64,000 nucleotides of DNA from Staphylococcus lloydii (GCF_015775975.1 NZ_CP064056.1:1302001-1366000); one strand, 5' to 3'; shown: positions 1 to 9,845, counted from the stretch's first letter. A program made the numbers and translations. Notes: generated by a model not told the origin, from the letters alone.

Positions 1-503
1 TAGATCCTGGCATGGCCTTTGGTACGGGCGACCATCCAACTACTAATATGTGTTTAAAAGCTATTGAAAAATACGTCGATGCTAACGACAGTGTCATAGA
101 TGTAGGGACTGGGTCAGGTATATTGAGTATCGCTGCACATTTACTAGGTGTAAAACGTATCAAAGCTTTAGATCTCGATGAAATGGCTGTTAAAGTAGCG
201 GTTGATAATTTTAAAAAGAATAACTGTGAAGATTCAATCGAAGCTGTACCTGGTAACTTATTAACTGAGGAAACTGAAAAATTTGATGTGGTTATAGCAA
301 ATATTTTAGCTCATATTATTGATGAAATGATTGATGATGCTTATAATACTTTAAATAAAGATGGTTATTTTATTACTTCTGGTATAATAGAAGAAAAGCA
401 CGAAGAAATAATCGAACATATGAAGCGTACAGGATTTAAAATCATTTCAGTAAACCACGATAATAGTTGGGTCTGTATTGTGGGACAGAAAGAGAGCGAA
501 TAA
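1..503 (+). CDS. prmA: Ribosomal protein L11 methyltransferase PrmA (5-prime truncated)
   Basis: This is the C-terminal part of the enzyme that trimethylates ribosomal protein L11 using S-adenosylmethionine. The window opens inside the gene: the frame is open from base 3, and the residues before the first ATG (DPG, then [11 protein letters not shown]) are the conserved PrmA entry to the methyltransferase fold. The AdoMet-binding loop DVGTGSG and the substrate-side NILAHII motif follow. About 166 residues are present, roughly half of the usual length. The stop is directly followed by rsmE, so the two are co-transcribed. The identification is firm; only the N-terminal part is missing, because of the window edge. 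Confidence 0.95.
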   Translation, partial: DPGMAFGTGDHPTTNMCLKAIEKYVDANDSVIDVGTGSGILSIAAHLLGVKRIKALDLDEMAVKVAVDNFKKNNCEDSIEAVPGNLLTEETEKFDVVIANILAHIIDEMIDDAYNTLNKDGYFITSGIIEEKHEEIIEHMKRTGFKIISVNHDNSWVCIVGQKESE

Positions 504-505
504 TT

Positions 506-1258
506 TTGCAAAGATATTTTTTAAACCAAAACGCTGATTTTAATCAGCGTTTTTTTATTACACAAAGTGATGATATTCATCATATTACTAAGGTTATGCG
601 ACATCAGATTGGTGACGAAATTATAGTTACCTTTAATGAGCAAGTAGCTTATCAATGTGAAATTACCAACATTGAAAATGAACGTATAGAGATTATAACT
701 GTACAACAATTAGACATTAATACCGAATTACCACAAGCTGTGACGATTTGTAGTGGACTTATTAAAGCTGATAAATATGAGTGGTTATTACAAAAAGCAA
801 CTGAATTAGGTGCACATCATTTTATCGCAACGACAATGGATCGTTCTGTCGCTAAATTAAATGCTTCAAAAGTAGAAAAAAAATTAGAAAGATGGCAAAA
901 AATTGCCAAAGAAGCAGCAGAACAAAGTTATAGATTAATCATACCTAACGTTGAATATGTGTCGAATTTACAAGTTTTATGTGATAATATAGATAAATAT
1001 GATTATGTACTTGTAGCATATGAAGATGCAGCGAAGAATGGTGAAACCAATAATTTCAAAACTTTATTACAACATTTCGAACCTAATACAAGCGTATTAG
1101 TAATTTTCGGACCAGAGGGTGGCTTTTCCGAAACAGAGATTAAATTGTTAGATAAAGTAGGCAAACAAATTGGTTTAGGACCAAGAATTTTACGGGCAGA
1201 AACTGCACCATTATATGTGTTGAGTGCGATAAGTTATCAAAAAGAACTATTGGGGTGA
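506..1258 (+). CDS. rsmE: 16S rRNA (uridine1498-N3)-methyltransferase RsmE
   Basis: RsmE is a SPOUT-class enzyme that methylates U1498 of 16S rRNA. An N-terminal PUA-like region starting QRYFLNQ is followed by the knotted AdoMet-binding end with FGPEGGFS and LRAETAPL. The frame is open from an ATG at 467 inside prmA, but the family begins at the QRYF region, so the TTG at 506, three bases after the prmA stop, is the likely start and gives 250 residues, the normal length. The end overlaps the ribosome binding site of mtaB, forming a tight prmA-rsmE-mtaB operon. Confidence 0.93.
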   Translation: MQRYFLNQNADFNQRFFITQSDDIHHITKVMRHQIGDEIIVTFNEQVAYQCEITNIENERIEIITVQQLDINTELPQAVTICSGLIKADKYEWLLQKATELGAHHFIATTMDRSVAKLNASKVEKKLERWQKIAKEAAEQSYRLIIPNVEYVSNLQVLCDNIDKYDYVLVAYEDAAKNGETNNFKTLLQHFEPNTSVLVIFGPEGGFSETEIKLLDKVGKQIGLGPRILRAETAPLYVLSAISYQKELLG

Positions 1259-1263
1259 TATTT

Positions 1264-2610
1264 ATGTCCACAGTTGCATTTCATACTTTAGGTTGCAAAG
1301 TAAATCACTATGAGACAGAAGCAATTTGGCAATTATTCAAAGAAGCTGATTACGACAGAGTAGATTTTGAAACAAATGCTGACGTGTTTGTTATTAATAC
1401 ATGTACAGTAACTAATACTGGAGATAAAAAAAGCAGACAAGTTATACGTCGTGCAATAAGACAAAATCCAGACGCGGTTGTATGTGTAACAGGTTGTTAC
1501 GCACAAACTTCACCGGCAGAAATAATGGAAATACCTGGTGTAGATATTGTCGTTGGTACTCAAGATCGTACTAAATTAATTGGTTACATAGAACAATATA
1601 AACAAGAACGACAACCAATTAACGGTGTGGGTAATATTATGAAAAATCGTACTTATGAAGAATTAGAAGTACCTTATTTTACAGACCGTACACGTGCTTC
1701 ATTGAAGATACAAGAAGGTTGTAATAATTTCTGCACTTTCTGTATTATTCCATGGGCAAGAGGGTTAATGCGTTCACGTGATCCTGAAAAAGTTGTAGAA
1801 CAAGCAACACAACTCGTTGATTCTGGTTATAAAGAAATAGTATTAACTGGTATCCACACTGGTGGCTACGGTCAAGACTTAAAAAATTATAATCTAGCTC
1901 AATTATTACGTGATTTAGAAACGATTGATGGTTTAGAACGTATACGTATTTCATCTATAGAAGCAAGTCAGTTAACTGACGAAGTTATCGATGTTATTGC
2001 AGCGTCAAACAAAGTCGTTAGACACTTGCACATACCATTACAATCAGGGTCTGACTCAGTGTTAAAAAGAATGAGACGTAAATATTCTATGGCGCATTTT
2101 TCTGAGAGATTAACGAAATTACACGCTGCATTACCAGGTTTAGCTGTAACAAGTGATGTCATAGTTGGATTCCCTGGCGAAACTGAAGAAGAATTCCAAG
2201 AAACATATGATTTCATTGTTGATCATCATTTCTCAGAATTACACGTCTTCCCATATTCTCCTAGAATTGGTACACCTGCAGCCAGAATGGATGATCAAAT
2301 AGATGAAGACATTAAAAACGAGCGTGTACATCGTCTAATCAATTTAAGTGATCAATTGGCTAAAACATACGCTTCTAACTTTGAAGACGATGTTTTAGAA
2401 GTGATTCCTGAAGAAGTAGGTAGCGAAGAAGGTACTTTAGTCGGTTATGCAGATAATTACATGAAGATTCAATTTAAAGGTGATGAATCATTAATTGGAC
2501 AACTCGTAAAAGTCAAAATCGTTAAAGCTGATTACCCAATCAATGAAGGGGAATTACTCCGTGTAATTGATCATGCTACAAATAAGTCAGAACATAAAGT
2601 TTTAGTATAA
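1264..2610 (+). CDS. mtaB: tRNA t6A37 methylthiotransferase MtaB
   Basis: MtaB is a radical-SAM enzyme that adds a methylthio group to t6A at tRNA position 37. Three cysteines of the N-terminal UPF0004 domain (in HTLGCKVN, NTCTVTN and VTGCYAQ) hold the auxiliary cluster. The radical-SAM triad is in GCNNFCTFC, and a TRAM-like C-terminal domain follows. The ATG at 1264 has GGGGTG seven bases upstream, so it is preferred over the frame opening at 1255. The protein has 448 residues, normal for the family. It is the last gene of the prmA-rsmE-mtaB operon. Confidence 0.95.
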   Translation: MSTVAFHTLGCKVNHYETEAIWQLFKEADYDRVDFETNADVFVINTCTVTNTGDKKSRQVIRRAIRQNPDAVVCVTGCYAQTSPAEIMEIPGVDIVVGTQDRTKLIGYIEQYKQERQPINGVGNIMKNRTYEELEVPYFTDRTRASLKIQEGCNNFCTFCIIPWARGLMRSRDPEKVVEQATQLVDSGYKEIVLTGIHTGGYGQDLKNYNLAQLLRDLETIDGLERIRISSIEASQLTDEVIDVIAASNKVVRHLHIPLQSGSDSVLKRMRRKYSMAHFSERLTKLHAALPGLAVTSDVIVGFPGETEEEFQETYDFIVDHHFSELHVFPYSPRIGTPAARMDDQIDEDIKNERVHRLINLSDQLAKTYASNFEDDVLEVIPEEVGSEEGTLVGYADNYMKIQFKGDESLIGQLVKVKIVKADYPINEGELLRVIDHATNKSEHKVLV

Positions 2611-2628
2611 ATTTGTAAATTTTACTAA

Positions 2629-2657
2629 TTGACCGTTAAAGTTAGATATATTATACT
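2629..2657 (+). promoter_or_regulatory. SigA promoter of rpsU
   Basis: TTGACC at 2629-2634 and TATACT at 2652-2657 are separated by 17 bases, a near-consensus sigma-A promoter. Transcription should start near 2664, at the edge of the palindrome at 2663-2683. Confidence 0.75.
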
Positions 2658-2662
2658 AATTT

Positions 2663-2683
2663 ATACATAGTTAAACTATGTAT
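2663..2683. repeat. 21-bp perfect palindrome at the rpsU transcription start
   Basis: The arms ATACATAGTT and AACTATGTAT flank a single central A. It lies at the predicted start of the rpsU transcript, so it is either an operator or a hairpin at the extreme 5-prime end of the mRNA. There is no downstream T run, so it does not look like the mtaB terminator. Confidence 0.6.
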
Positions 2684-2727
2684 TAAAAGTAAAAGTTTCG
2701 TTGATATTTGGAGGGAGGGAAATACAG

Positions 2728-2904
2728 ATGTCTAAAACAGTAGTCAAAAAAAACGAATCACTTGAAGATGCGTTACGTCGATTCAAACGCTCTGTTTCTA
2801 AAAGCGGTACTATTCAAGAAGTGCGTAAACGCGAATTTTACGAAAAACCAAGTGTTAAACGTAAAAAGAAATCAGAAGCTGCACGTAAACGTAAATTCAA
2901 ATAA
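2728..2904 (+). CDS. rpsU: 30S ribosomal protein S21
   Basis: S21 is a small basic protein of the 30S subunit near the 16S rRNA 3-prime end. The ATG at 2728 follows a very strong site, GAGGGAGG at 2711-2718, and gives 58 residues. The sequence begins [18 protein letters not shown] and ends in a lysine and arginine rich tail, as is typical. It is monocistronic here, with its own promoter at 2629 and a terminator at 2950. The B. subtilis neighbour yqeY does not follow it in this window. Confidence 0.97.
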   Translation: MSKTVVKKNESLEDALRRFKRSVSKSGTIQEVRKREFYEKPSVKRKKKSEAARKRKFK

Positions 2905-2949
2905 TTAATAGTTTCGTTGACTCCCTCAACAATATTAATTATATATAAT

Positions 2950-2986
2950 AACCATAGTTGATATATTCAACTATGGTTTTTTATTT
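2950..2986 (+). terminator. Rho-independent terminator of rpsU
   Basis: An 11-bp stem (ACCATAGTTGA with TCAACTATGGT) around a TATAT loop is followed by a T-rich run. Confidence 0.88.
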
Positions 2987-3101
2987 TACTCTGGCTTTTA
3001 AAACGAATAAGCATTATTACAATTGTAGTAGTTGAATTCCCCATAACTGTATTAATGACCGCCTGTTTATTGTATAATTAATATGAGAGCGGGGTGAAAT
3101 C

Positions 3102-3806
3102 GTGAACTTATTATCTAATATACATACGTTGAGTTTTATGACCTCAATCCAAAGCCATAGTTGGTTAGATAACTTGGCTAATTTTATCGTAAGTCCAGTA
3201 ATAGCTTTAATATTAACTTGTGTTATATTTTTAGGTCTTCTATATCAATTATATTCTAAAAGGATTAATATCATTGGTATTATTGCTACTTTAGCAATGT
3301 TAATTTTCTTTTTAGGCTTCTTAATTAAAGGTGATGTTAATTTAATCACTGTGATTTTATTTAGTATCGGTGTATTATTCGTCATTATCGAACTATTTAT
3401 TGTAGGCGCAGTAATCGGCATCATTGGTTTAACATTAATAATATTTAGTATTATTACATTGGGCGATAATTTGGTTTTCATGATAGGTAATGTTGTAATA
3501 GCATTAATTTTAGCAATCGTCGAGTGGGTGATATTAGTGAAAATTTTCAAACGTAACATACCATTTTTAGATAAAGTTGTATTAAAAGATTCTACTAATG
3601 CTGAATCTGGTTACACATCTCATGATGACCGCTCTTATTTAGTTGGCGAAACAGCATTAACAATGACTGATTTACGACCAGCTGGTATTATCTCAATCAA
3701 TAACGAACGTATTGATGCAGTTTCAGATGGCTCATTTATTTTACGCAATAAAAGTGTGAAAATTCTTGAAGTTGAAGGTACGCGTGTTGTTGTTAGAGAA
3801 ATTTAA
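3102..3806 (+). CDS. NfeD family membrane protein (YqeZ-like)
   Basis: This NfeD-type membrane protein partners flotillins in Firmicutes. After a short N-terminal stretch there are four or five hydrophobic segments (about residues 25-150), followed by a soluble C-terminal domain of about 70 residues rich in beta-type sequence (VGETALTMTDLRPAG), matching the OB-like NfeD domain. The GTG at 3102 is preceded by GGGGTG at 3090-3095. At 234 residues it is the short form without an N-terminal ClpP-like protease domain. It is directly followed by floA. A -10 like TATAAT at 3073-3078 lies upstream. Confidence 0.88.
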   Translation: MNLLSNIHTLSFMTSIQSHSWLDNLANFIVSPVIALILTCVIFLGLLYQLYSKRINIIGIIATLAMLIFFLGFLIKGDVNLITVILFSIGVLFVIIELFIVGAVIGIIGLTLIIFSIITLGDNLVFMIGNVVIALILAIVEWVILVKIFKRNIPFLDKVVLKDSTNAESGYTSHDDRSYLVGETALTMTDLRPAGIISINNERIDAVSDGSFILRNKSVKILEVEGTRVVVREI

Positions 3807-3825
3807 AATTTAAAGGAGAAAGCAT

Positions 3826-4812
3826 ATGCTAATTAGTATAGGTATTATCGTAGTAATAGTTATTATTGCATTATTAATATTGTTTTCATTTGTACCTGTC
3901 GGTTTATGGATCTCAGCCATAGCTGCCGGTGTTAAAGTAGGAATCGGTACGCTAGTAGGTATGAGATTAAGAAGGGTATCACCGAGAAAAGTTATTGCAC
4001 CATTGATTAAAGCACATAAAGCAGGTTTAAATTTAACTACGAATCAATTAGAGTCACACTATCTTGCAGGTGGTAATGTTGATAGAGTAGTTGATGCTAA
4101 TATTGCCGCTCAAAGAGCAGATATTAATTTACCATTTGAACGTGGTGCGGCTATTGACTTAGCAGGCCGTGACGTGCTTGAAGCCGTTCAAATGTCAGTA
4201 AATCCAAAAGTAATCGAAACACCATTTATTGCTGGTGTTGCAATGAACGGTATCGAGGTTAAAGCAAAAGCTAGAATTACGGTACGTGCAAATATTGCTA
4301 GACTAGTAGGTGGTGCTGGTGAAGAAACAATCATCGCACGTGTTGGTGAAGGTATCGTTTCAACGATTGGTTCAAGCCAACATCACACTGAAGTATTAGA
4401 AAACCCTGACAACATTTCAAAAACTGTACTAAGTAAAGGTTTAGACTCAGGTACTGCATTTGAAATACTATCAATTGATATTGCTGACGTTGATATTAGT
4501 AAAAACATTGGTGCCGACTTACAAACTGAACAAGCACTTGCTGATAAAAATATTGCACAAGCTAAAGCGGAAGAACGTAGAGCAATGGCAGTAGCTCAAG
4601 AACAAGAAATGAAAGCCAAAGTTCAAGAAATGCGTTCTAAAGTTGTTGAAGCCGAAGCAGAAGTTCCACTTGCAATGGCTGAAGCATTACGTTCAGGCAA
4701 CATCGGTGTTGGAGATTACTACAATCTAAAAAATATTGAAGCTGATACAGGAATGCGTAACGCAATTAATAAACGTACGAACAACAACGAAGACGAATCA
4801 CCAGAAGAATAA
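3826..4812 (+). CDS. floA: Flotillin-like protein FloA
   Basis: FloA is a bacterial flotillin that organises functional membrane microdomains. An N-terminal hydrophobic hairpin (residues 1-45) anchors it, an SPFH domain follows, and residues about 230-290 form an Ala/Glu-rich helical region ([16 protein letters not shown]) used for oligomerisation. The length is 328 residues. AAAGGAG precedes the ATG. It sits between nfeD and a third, staphylococcal-type membrane gene, forming a three-gene unit that ends at the terminator at 5476. Confidence 0.95.
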   Translation: MLISIGIIVVIVIIALLILFSFVPVGLWISAIAAGVKVGIGTLVGMRLRRVSPRKVIAPLIKAHKAGLNLTTNQLESHYLAGGNVDRVVDANIAAQRADINLPFERGAAIDLAGRDVLEAVQMSVNPKVIETPFIAGVAMNGIEVKAKARITVRANIARLVGGAGEETIIARVGEGIVSTIGSSQHHTEVLENPDNISKTVLSKGLDSGTAFEILSIDIADVDISKNIGADLQTEQALADKNIAQAKAEERRAMAVAQEQEMKAKVQEMRSKVVEAEAEVPLAMAEALRSGNIGVGDYYNLKNIEADTGMRNAINKRTNNNEDESPEE

Positions 4813-4823
4813 GGGGTGATTAA

Positions 4824-5471
4824 ATGAGTATCGGTATTATCATTTTTGCTATATCTGTGATAGCTACTATTATAGGTGCAATTAAAGATAATAGTCATAA
4901 AGAAAGACAACGTCACCAAACTCCAAAGAAGCAACAAGATACACAACAACCACGTGGTAAAAGTTTTCTTGAAAAAATCGAAGAAACTTTTAATGAGTTA
5001 GAAGAACAGATGGAAGGTAAACCTCCTAGTCAAACAACACGAGAACGTCAAACATCAGAAGTCGAACCAGAGCCAGTGACTGAAACACGTGCTGAAAAGA
5101 TGGAAACACCAACAGCGCCTAAACAATCCACTGAAGAAAGTGCTGCAGACAAAGAAAAGGTGCGTCAAAGAAAACAGGATGAAGCACTTCAAAAAGAACT
5201 TGAAGATAGTGTTTTTAATGATTTAGAAAATGTACGTAATGAAATTGATCGTGAAAAAGAAAAACAACTACAATTAATGGAAAAACGTGCACGTGCAATC
5301 ATAAATGATAAATACTTATCTGAAAGAACAAAACGTTTTCGCTTGAAGCAACTTATCAATGCCAATGCTATGCATGTCAATGGCACTAGTGACAATTTAC
5401 GTTTTGATGACGATGAAGTCGTTAATGGTATTATATGGTCAGAAATTTTAAGTAAACCTAAACGCGTGTAA
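4824..5471 (+). CDS. Hypothetical membrane-anchored coiled-coil protein of the flotillin operon
   Basis: I do not recognise a named family. The 215 residues start with one N-terminal transmembrane helix (about residues 2-20, SIGIIIFAISVIATIIG). A long hydrophilic, Gln/Glu/Lys-rich segment of low complexity follows (about 25-110), then a charged helical region (about 110-175, EKEKQLQLMEKRARAI). The end is more globular (YLSERTKRFRLKQL). The start has GGGGTG upstream and lies 12 bases after floA, so it is co-expressed with floA and nfeD. A role as a soluble extension or scaffold of the flotillin microdomain is inference from context only. Confidence 0.8.
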   Translation: MSIGIIIFAISVIATIIGAIKDNSHKERQRHQTPKKQQDTQQPRGKSFLEKIEETFNELEEQMEGKPPSQTTRERQTSEVEPEPVTETRAEKMETPTAPKQSTEESAADKEKVRQRKQDEALQKELEDSVFNDLENVRNEIDREKEKQLQLMEKRARAIINDKYLSERTKRFRLKQLINANAMHVNGTSDNLRFDDDEVVNGIIWSEILSKPKRV

Positions 5472-5477
5472 CAAAAA

Positions 5478-5519
5478 AACACTCTATCAACGTGAAATAC
5501 TTGATAGAGTGTTTTTTTA
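5478..5519 (+). terminator. Terminator of the nfeD-floA operon
   Basis: A 13-bp stem (AACACTCTATCAA with TTGATAGAGTGTT) is followed by seven T residues. Confidence 0.9.
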
Positions 5520-5589
5520 TGTCGCAGTATAGAATGCTCAATGTAACAATTCATTATAATGCACATTAAAATAACTTATTAAGGTTACA

Positions 5590-5598
5590 TGTTATAAT
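5590..5598 (+). promoter_or_regulatory. Extended -10 promoter element ahead of phoH
   Basis: TGTTATAAT is a perfect extended -10. No convincing -35 is seen 17 bases upstream. It would give a 5-prime leader of about 130 bases before phoH. Confidence 0.4.
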
Positions 5599-5735
5599 AA
5601 AAAGGTAACTAATATGTAGAGACACCTTATGAAAAGACAGCCTTATTATTTATAGACATTTTATGTTTATTATTTTAAAATTTAAGTGAATTAATTACTA
5701 ATTAAAAGAAAATTCATTTGCAAAGGAGCGCCTAT

Positions 5736-6683
5736 ATGCCTGGAATTATTTATATTGACGATATCAATGAAGCACAAGCTCTCATCGGAAATAACGATGA
5801 ACATTTGAAAGCTATTGAAGATGGATTTGATGTCGTCGTACATGCTCGAGGTCAAGAAATTGCTGTTAAAGGAAATGTATTGGAGCATGTAGAACAAGCT
5901 GAATCAGTATTAATTAATTTATTGAAAGTGATTCAACAAGGCATTAATATATCTCTAAAAGATGTTGAGTCAGCTATAAAGATGGCTCATAATAAAACAA
6001 TTGATCAATTAATAGATTTGTATGAAGATGAAATTACTAAAGACGCATTTGGTAAGTCTATTAGAGCAAAAACGATGGGACAAAGACTATACATTAACGC
6101 GATGAATAGAAATGATTTAGTCTTCGGTATCGGACCAGCTGGAACTGGTAAAACATTTTTAGCGGTAGTTTACGCAGCAAAACAATTGCGTAAAGGGAAT
6201 GTTAAACGAATCGTCTTAACAAGACCTGCCGTTGAAGCTGGTGAATCTCTTGGTTTCTTACCTGGTGACTTAAAAGAAAAAGTAGATCCATATTTAAGAC
6301 CCTTATATGATGGTTTAAATACAGTTTTAGGTCGAGAACAATCTGCACGATTTATTGAACGTGGCATTATTGAAATTGCACCTTTAGCCTATATGAGAGG
6401 TAGAACTTTAGACGATGCCTTTGTCATATTAGATGAGGCACAAAACACTACTCATGCTCAAATGAAGATGTTTTTAACTAGATTAGGATTTGGCTCAAAA
6501 ATGGTCGTTACCGGAGACCCAACTCAAGTTGATTTACCGCCAGGCGTTAAAACTGGTTTAAAAGAAGCAACTAAAAAATTAAATGACGTTAAAGGCATAA
6601 GTATATTAAAACTTGATACCAGTGATGTTGTACGTCACCCATTAGTCAATAAAATTATAGATAAATACGAAGGAGATGAATAG
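5736..6683 (+). CDS. phoH: PhoH-like ATPase
   Basis: PhoH-family cytoplasmic P-loop ATPase, commonly next to ybeY and linked to RNA metabolism. The Walker A motif GPAGTGKT is near residue 140 and Walker B FVILDEAQN near 235. An N-terminal part of about 110 residues precedes the ATPase domain. The ATG at 5736 has AAAGGAG eight bases upstream and gives 315 residues, so the open frame from 5718 is not the start. ybeY follows after three bases. The family identity is sure; the exact RNA substrate is not known. Confidence 0.93.
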   Translation: MPGIIYIDDINEAQALIGNNDEHLKAIEDGFDVVVHARGQEIAVKGNVLEHVEQAESVLINLLKVIQQGINISLKDVESAIKMAHNKTIDQLIDLYEDEITKDAFGKSIRAKTMGQRLYINAMNRNDLVFGIGPAGTGKTFLAVVYAAKQLRKGNVKRIVLTRPAVEAGESLGFLPGDLKEKVDPYLRPLYDGLNTVLGREQSARFIERGIIEIAPLAYMRGRTLDDAFVILDEAQNTTHAQMKMFLTRLGFGSKMVVTGDPTQVDLPPGVKTGLKEATKKLNDVKGISILKLDTSDVVRHPLVNKIIDKYEGDE

Positions 6684-6686
6684 CCA

Positions 6687-7151
6687 TTGTTCACTATAGA
6701 TTTTAGCGATCATACTTCAGAAGTTGACGATGCATGGTTTGCTCAAATTGATGATTTATTAACTTTTGCTAAAGAGCAAGAAAATATTAATGATGAAGCA
6801 GAATTATCGGTGACATTTGTCGATAAAAGTGAAATTCAAGATATTAATAAAATGTATCGTGATAAAGACAAAGTAACCGATGTTATTTCATTTGCATTTG
6901 AAGAAGAGGATGCCGAAATTGTAGGCGCAGATATCCCTAGAGTACTTGGCGACATTATTATTTGTACTGATGTCGCTAAAGAACAAGCGGAACAATATGG
7001 ACACTCATTTGAGAGAGAACTTGGCTTTCTAGCACTTCATGGCTTTTTACATTTATTAGGATATGACCATATTGAACAAGATGACGAAAAAGTCATGTTT
7101 GGCCGACAAGATGAAATTTTAAATGCTTATGGTTTAACAAGAGATAAGTGA
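6687..7151 (+). CDS. ybeY: Endoribonuclease YbeY (rRNA maturation factor)
   Basis: YbeY is a metal-dependent endoribonuclease needed for 16S rRNA 3-prime end processing. The zinc motif [11 protein letters not shown] (H-x3-H-x5-H) is present near the C-terminus. The best start is TTG at 6687, with AAGGAGATG upstream inside phoH, giving 154 residues. It is in the phoH-ybeY-dgkA cluster with spacings under five bases. Confidence 0.95.
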   Translation: MFTIDFSDHTSEVDDAWFAQIDDLLTFAKEQENINDEAELSVTFVDKSEIQDINKMYRDKDKVTDVISFAFEEEDAEIVGADIPRVLGDIIICTDVAKEQAEQYGHSFERELGFLALHGFLHLLGYDHIEQDDEKVMFGRQDEILNAYGLTRDK

Positions 7152-7155
7152 TATT

Positions 7156-7503
7156 ATGGGCAGATTTAAACATGCATTCGCAGGTTTGATAACCCTGTTA
7201 AAAAAGGATCATAACTTTCTCATTCATATTATTTGTGCATTGTTAGTCATTATCTTAAGTTTTATATTACGTCTTTCAGCCATAGAATGGACAATTATTA
7301 TTATCGCTATTGGCACAGTGTTTATATGTGAATCTATAAATACTGCAATAGAATTTGTCGTAGACTTGGTTACAGATTCTTATGCTACATATGCAAAATA
7401 TGCAAAAGATATCGCCGCTTTTGCCGTATTAATCGCTTCAATTGTCGCACTAGTGCTTGGTTTGATAATTTTTATCCCTCATATTTTAAATTTAATACAG
7501 TAA
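7156..7503 (+). CDS. dgkA: Diacylglycerol/undecaprenol kinase DgkA
   Basis: This small integral membrane kinase, in Gram-positives mainly an undecaprenol kinase, feeds the lipid carrier pool for wall synthesis. The 115 residues contain three hydrophobic helices (about 25-45, 50-70 and 90-112) and the family signature ESINTAIEFVVD. It starts four bases after the ybeY stop. The cdd gene follows 61 bases later with its own strong ribosome binding site GAGGGGGATG. Confidence 0.93.
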   Translation: MGRFKHAFAGLITLLKKDHNFLIHIICALLVIILSFILRLSAIEWTIIIIAIGTVFICESINTAIEFVVDLVTDSYATYAKYAKDIAAFAVLIASIVALVLGLIIFIPHILNLIQ

Positions 7504-7564
7504 TTGTTTAATTTGTATTATACTTAAAGTAATTAGGGCAATATTTTGAGGGGGATGCTATTTT

Positions 7565-7972
7565 ATGACATATAATAATGATTATTTTAATGAAGTAAGA
7601 AAAGCACAACGCAATGCGTACGTTCCATATAGTAACTTTAAAGTAGGTGCCTACTTACGAACAAAAGACGGAAATGTTTTTTATGGAGCAAATGTAGAAA
7701 ACGCAGCATATCCTATGGCTATATGTGCAGAACGTTCTAGTTTAGTAGCCGCTATTTCAAACGGCTATAAACCAGGAGATTTTGAATCAATTACGATAAC
7801 TGTAGATGCTTCAGAACCATCATCACCATGTGGTGCATGCAGACAAGTATTAAAAGAATTATGCGATGATGATATGCCCGTCTATATGACAAATCACAAT
7901 GGCGAAATGATTGAATCTACTGTAGACAAATTATTACCACTTGGTTTTTCAGGAAAGGATTTAAATAATTAA
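7565..7972 (+). CDS. cdd: Cytidine deaminase
   Basis: Homotetrameric zinc enzyme that converts cytidine and deoxycytidine to the uridine forms in pyrimidine salvage. The zinc and catalytic residues are in CAERSSL and PCGACRQ, the standard C-A-E and P-C-x2-C motifs. The length, 135 residues, is normal. Its stop overlaps the start of era by one base, indicating translational coupling. Confidence 0.97.
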   Translation: MTYNNDYFNEVRKAQRNAYVPYSNFKVGAYLRTKDGNVFYGANVENAAYPMAICAERSSLVAAISNGYKPGDFESITITVDASEPSSPCGACRQVLKELCDDDMPVYMTNHNGEMIESTVDKLLPLGFSGKDLNN

Positions 7973-8868
7973 TGGAACATAAATCAGGATTTGTATCAAT
8001 TATAGGTAGACCGAATGTAGGTAAATCTACATTCGTAAATAGAGTTATCGGACATAAAATTGCAATAATGTCTGATAAAGCACAAACAACACGTAATAAA
8101 ATACAAGGTGTTATGACTGAAGAAGATGCGCAAATTATCTTTTTAGATACACCAGGTATTCATAAACCAAAACACAAATTAGGCGATTACATGATGCGTG
8201 TCGCTAAGAATACATTGTCAGAAATTGATGCTATCATGTTTATGGTTAATGTAGATGAAGGCATTGGACGTGGCGATGAATTTATAATGGAAATGTTAAA
8301 TTCAGTAAAGACACCAGTCTTTTTAGTGTTAAATAAAATCGATTTAGTGCACCCAGATAAATTGATGCCAATAATCGAAGAATATCAAACATATATGGAT
8401 TTTACTGAAATTGTACCTATGTCTGCTTTAGAAGGACATAACGTCGACCACTTTTTAAGTGTACTTAAATCATATTTACCTGAAGGACCAAAATATTATC
8501 CTGACGATCAAATCTCTGACCATCCCGAACAGTTTGTAGTTGGTGAGCTGATTAGAGAGAAAATCTTACATCTTACCAGTGAAGAAATTCCACACGCAAT
8601 CGGCGTTAATGTCGACCGTATGGTTAAAGAAGATGAAGATAGAGTGCGTATTGAAGCTACGATATTCGTTGAACGTGATTCACAAAAAGGTATCGTCATC
8701 GGTAAGGGTGGCAAAAAACTTAAAGAAGTTGGTAAACGTGCACGTCAAGATATTGAACGATTACTTGGGTCGAAAGTATATTTAGAATTATGGGTAAAAG
8801 TGCAAAAAGATTGGCGTAATAAAGTGAATTTTATTCGTCAAATGGGTTATGTAGAAGACCAAGATTAA
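7972..8868 (+). CDS. era: GTPase Era
   Basis: Era is an essential GTPase that binds 16S rRNA and helps assemble the 30S subunit. G1 [10 protein letters not shown]3 DTPGIHKP and G4 NKID are all seen, and the C-terminal KH domain contains [10 protein letters not shown]. The length is 298 residues. It overlaps the cdd stop by one base and is followed 20 bases later by recO. Confidence 0.98.
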   Translation: MEHKSGFVSIIGRPNVGKSTFVNRVIGHKIAIMSDKAQTTRNKIQGVMTEEDAQIIFLDTPGIHKPKHKLGDYMMRVAKNTLSEIDAIMFMVNVDEGIGRGDEFIMEMLNSVKTPVFLVLNKIDLVHPDKLMPIIEEYQTYMDFTEIVPMSALEGHNVDHFLSVLKSYLPEGPKYYPDDQISDHPEQFVVGELIREKILHLTSEEIPHAIGVNVDRMVKEDEDRVRIEATIFVERDSQKGIVIGKGGKKLKEVGKRARQDIERLLGSKVYLELWVKVQKDWRNKVNFIRQMGYVEDQD

Positions 8869-8888
8869 TATAAGGATTGTGAGTTAAC

Positions 8889-9647
8889 TTGTTAATCAAG
8901 CAAAAGGGAATAGTTATTAAATCAGTAGATTATGGCGAATCCGATAAAATTATTACAATCTTAAATGAACATGGTGCTAAAGTACCATTAATGGCCCGCA
9001 GAGTTAAAAAAAGTAAAAGTGGACTACAAGCTCATACACAATTATTTGTGTATGGGTTGTTTGTTTATTCAAAATGGAAAGGCATGGGGACAATTAGTTC
9101 TATAGATGTCATAGATCAAAATTACAATCTTAGATTAGATATTTATGAAAGTAGTTTTGCAAGTCTATGCACTGAAGTGATAGACCGTGCTATAGAACCC
9201 GAAGATGTTTCGAAAGAAAATTATGAGCTTTTGCACTTCGTCTTATCCAAAATTAATGAAGGTGTTTCCGCACAACTAATGTCGGTTATCGTATTATTGA
9301 AAAATATGACTCACTTTGGTTTTAATGCTATTTTTGATAGATGTGTTGTCACGGATAACAAAGACCAATCTAAGCTGGCTGCTTATAGTTTCAAATTTGA
9401 TGGGGCTATTTCAACATATGTATTGGATAGAGATCCACATGCACTCAGAATCTCTAATAAAACATTATACTTATTAACCCTTTTACAACAAATGCCAATT
9501 TCTAAAATGAATGCTTTAAATATCAATGCTACTATTGTAGACGAAATGTCTGAGTTACTTATCATGTTATATCGAGAATACGCCGGTATGTTTTTCAAGA
9601 GTCAAAAGTTAATAAATCAATTGCATCGACTTGATGATCAACGTTAA
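8889..9647 (+). CDS. recO: DNA repair protein RecO
   Basis: RecO promotes annealing and RecA loading in the RecFOR recombination pathway. The 252 residues start with an OB-fold domain ([16 protein letters not shown]) typical of the family. Translation starts at TTG 8889 with only a weak ribosome binding site, consistent with low expression. It ends the phoH-ybeY-dgkA-cdd-era-recO run at a strong terminator. Confidence 0.95.
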   Translation: MLIKQKGIVIKSVDYGESDKIITILNEHGAKVPLMARRVKKSKSGLQAHTQLFVYGLFVYSKWKGMGTISSIDVIDQNYNLRLDIYESSFASLCTEVIDRAIEPEDVSKENYELLHFVLSKINEGVSAQLMSVIVLLKNMTHFGFNAIFDRCVVTDNKDQSKLAAYSFKFDGAISTYVLDRDPHALRISNKTLYLLTLLQQMPISKMNALNINATIVDEMSELLIMLYREYAGMFFKSQKLINQLHRLDDQR

Positions 9648-9649
9648 TA

Positions 9650-9688
9650 AAAGCTAACTATATTAATCTTCAGTTAGCTTCTTTTTTA
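9650..9688 (+). terminator. Terminator of recO
   Basis: AAGCTAACT pairs with AGTTAGCTT around a 12-base loop, followed by CTTTTTT. Confidence 0.87.
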
Positions 9689-9770
9689 TGACTATATGAC
9701 AATAGATACTTTATATCGCAGTACAAATTAAATATTAATTTTCTATCAGACATACATTATTAAAATCTAA

Positions 9771-9818
9771 ATAAAAAATAGCCAATCAGCGTTAGTTAAA
9801 CGCTTGATTGACTATTCG
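9771..9818 (-). terminator. Terminator of glyS
   Basis: Read on the minus strand, a stem of about 13 bp with one bulge (around TAGTCAATCAAGCG and CGCTGATTGGCTA) is followed by six T residues. It lies just downstream of the glyS stop. Confidence 0.82.
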
Positions 9819-9845
9819 TAATGAAACATAGGCTAATCGTAATTA

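Noticed and set aside
5245..5566. Minus-strand frame over the end of the flotillin operon
   Set aside because: It is antisense to a coding gene and its terminator, without a credible start or homology.
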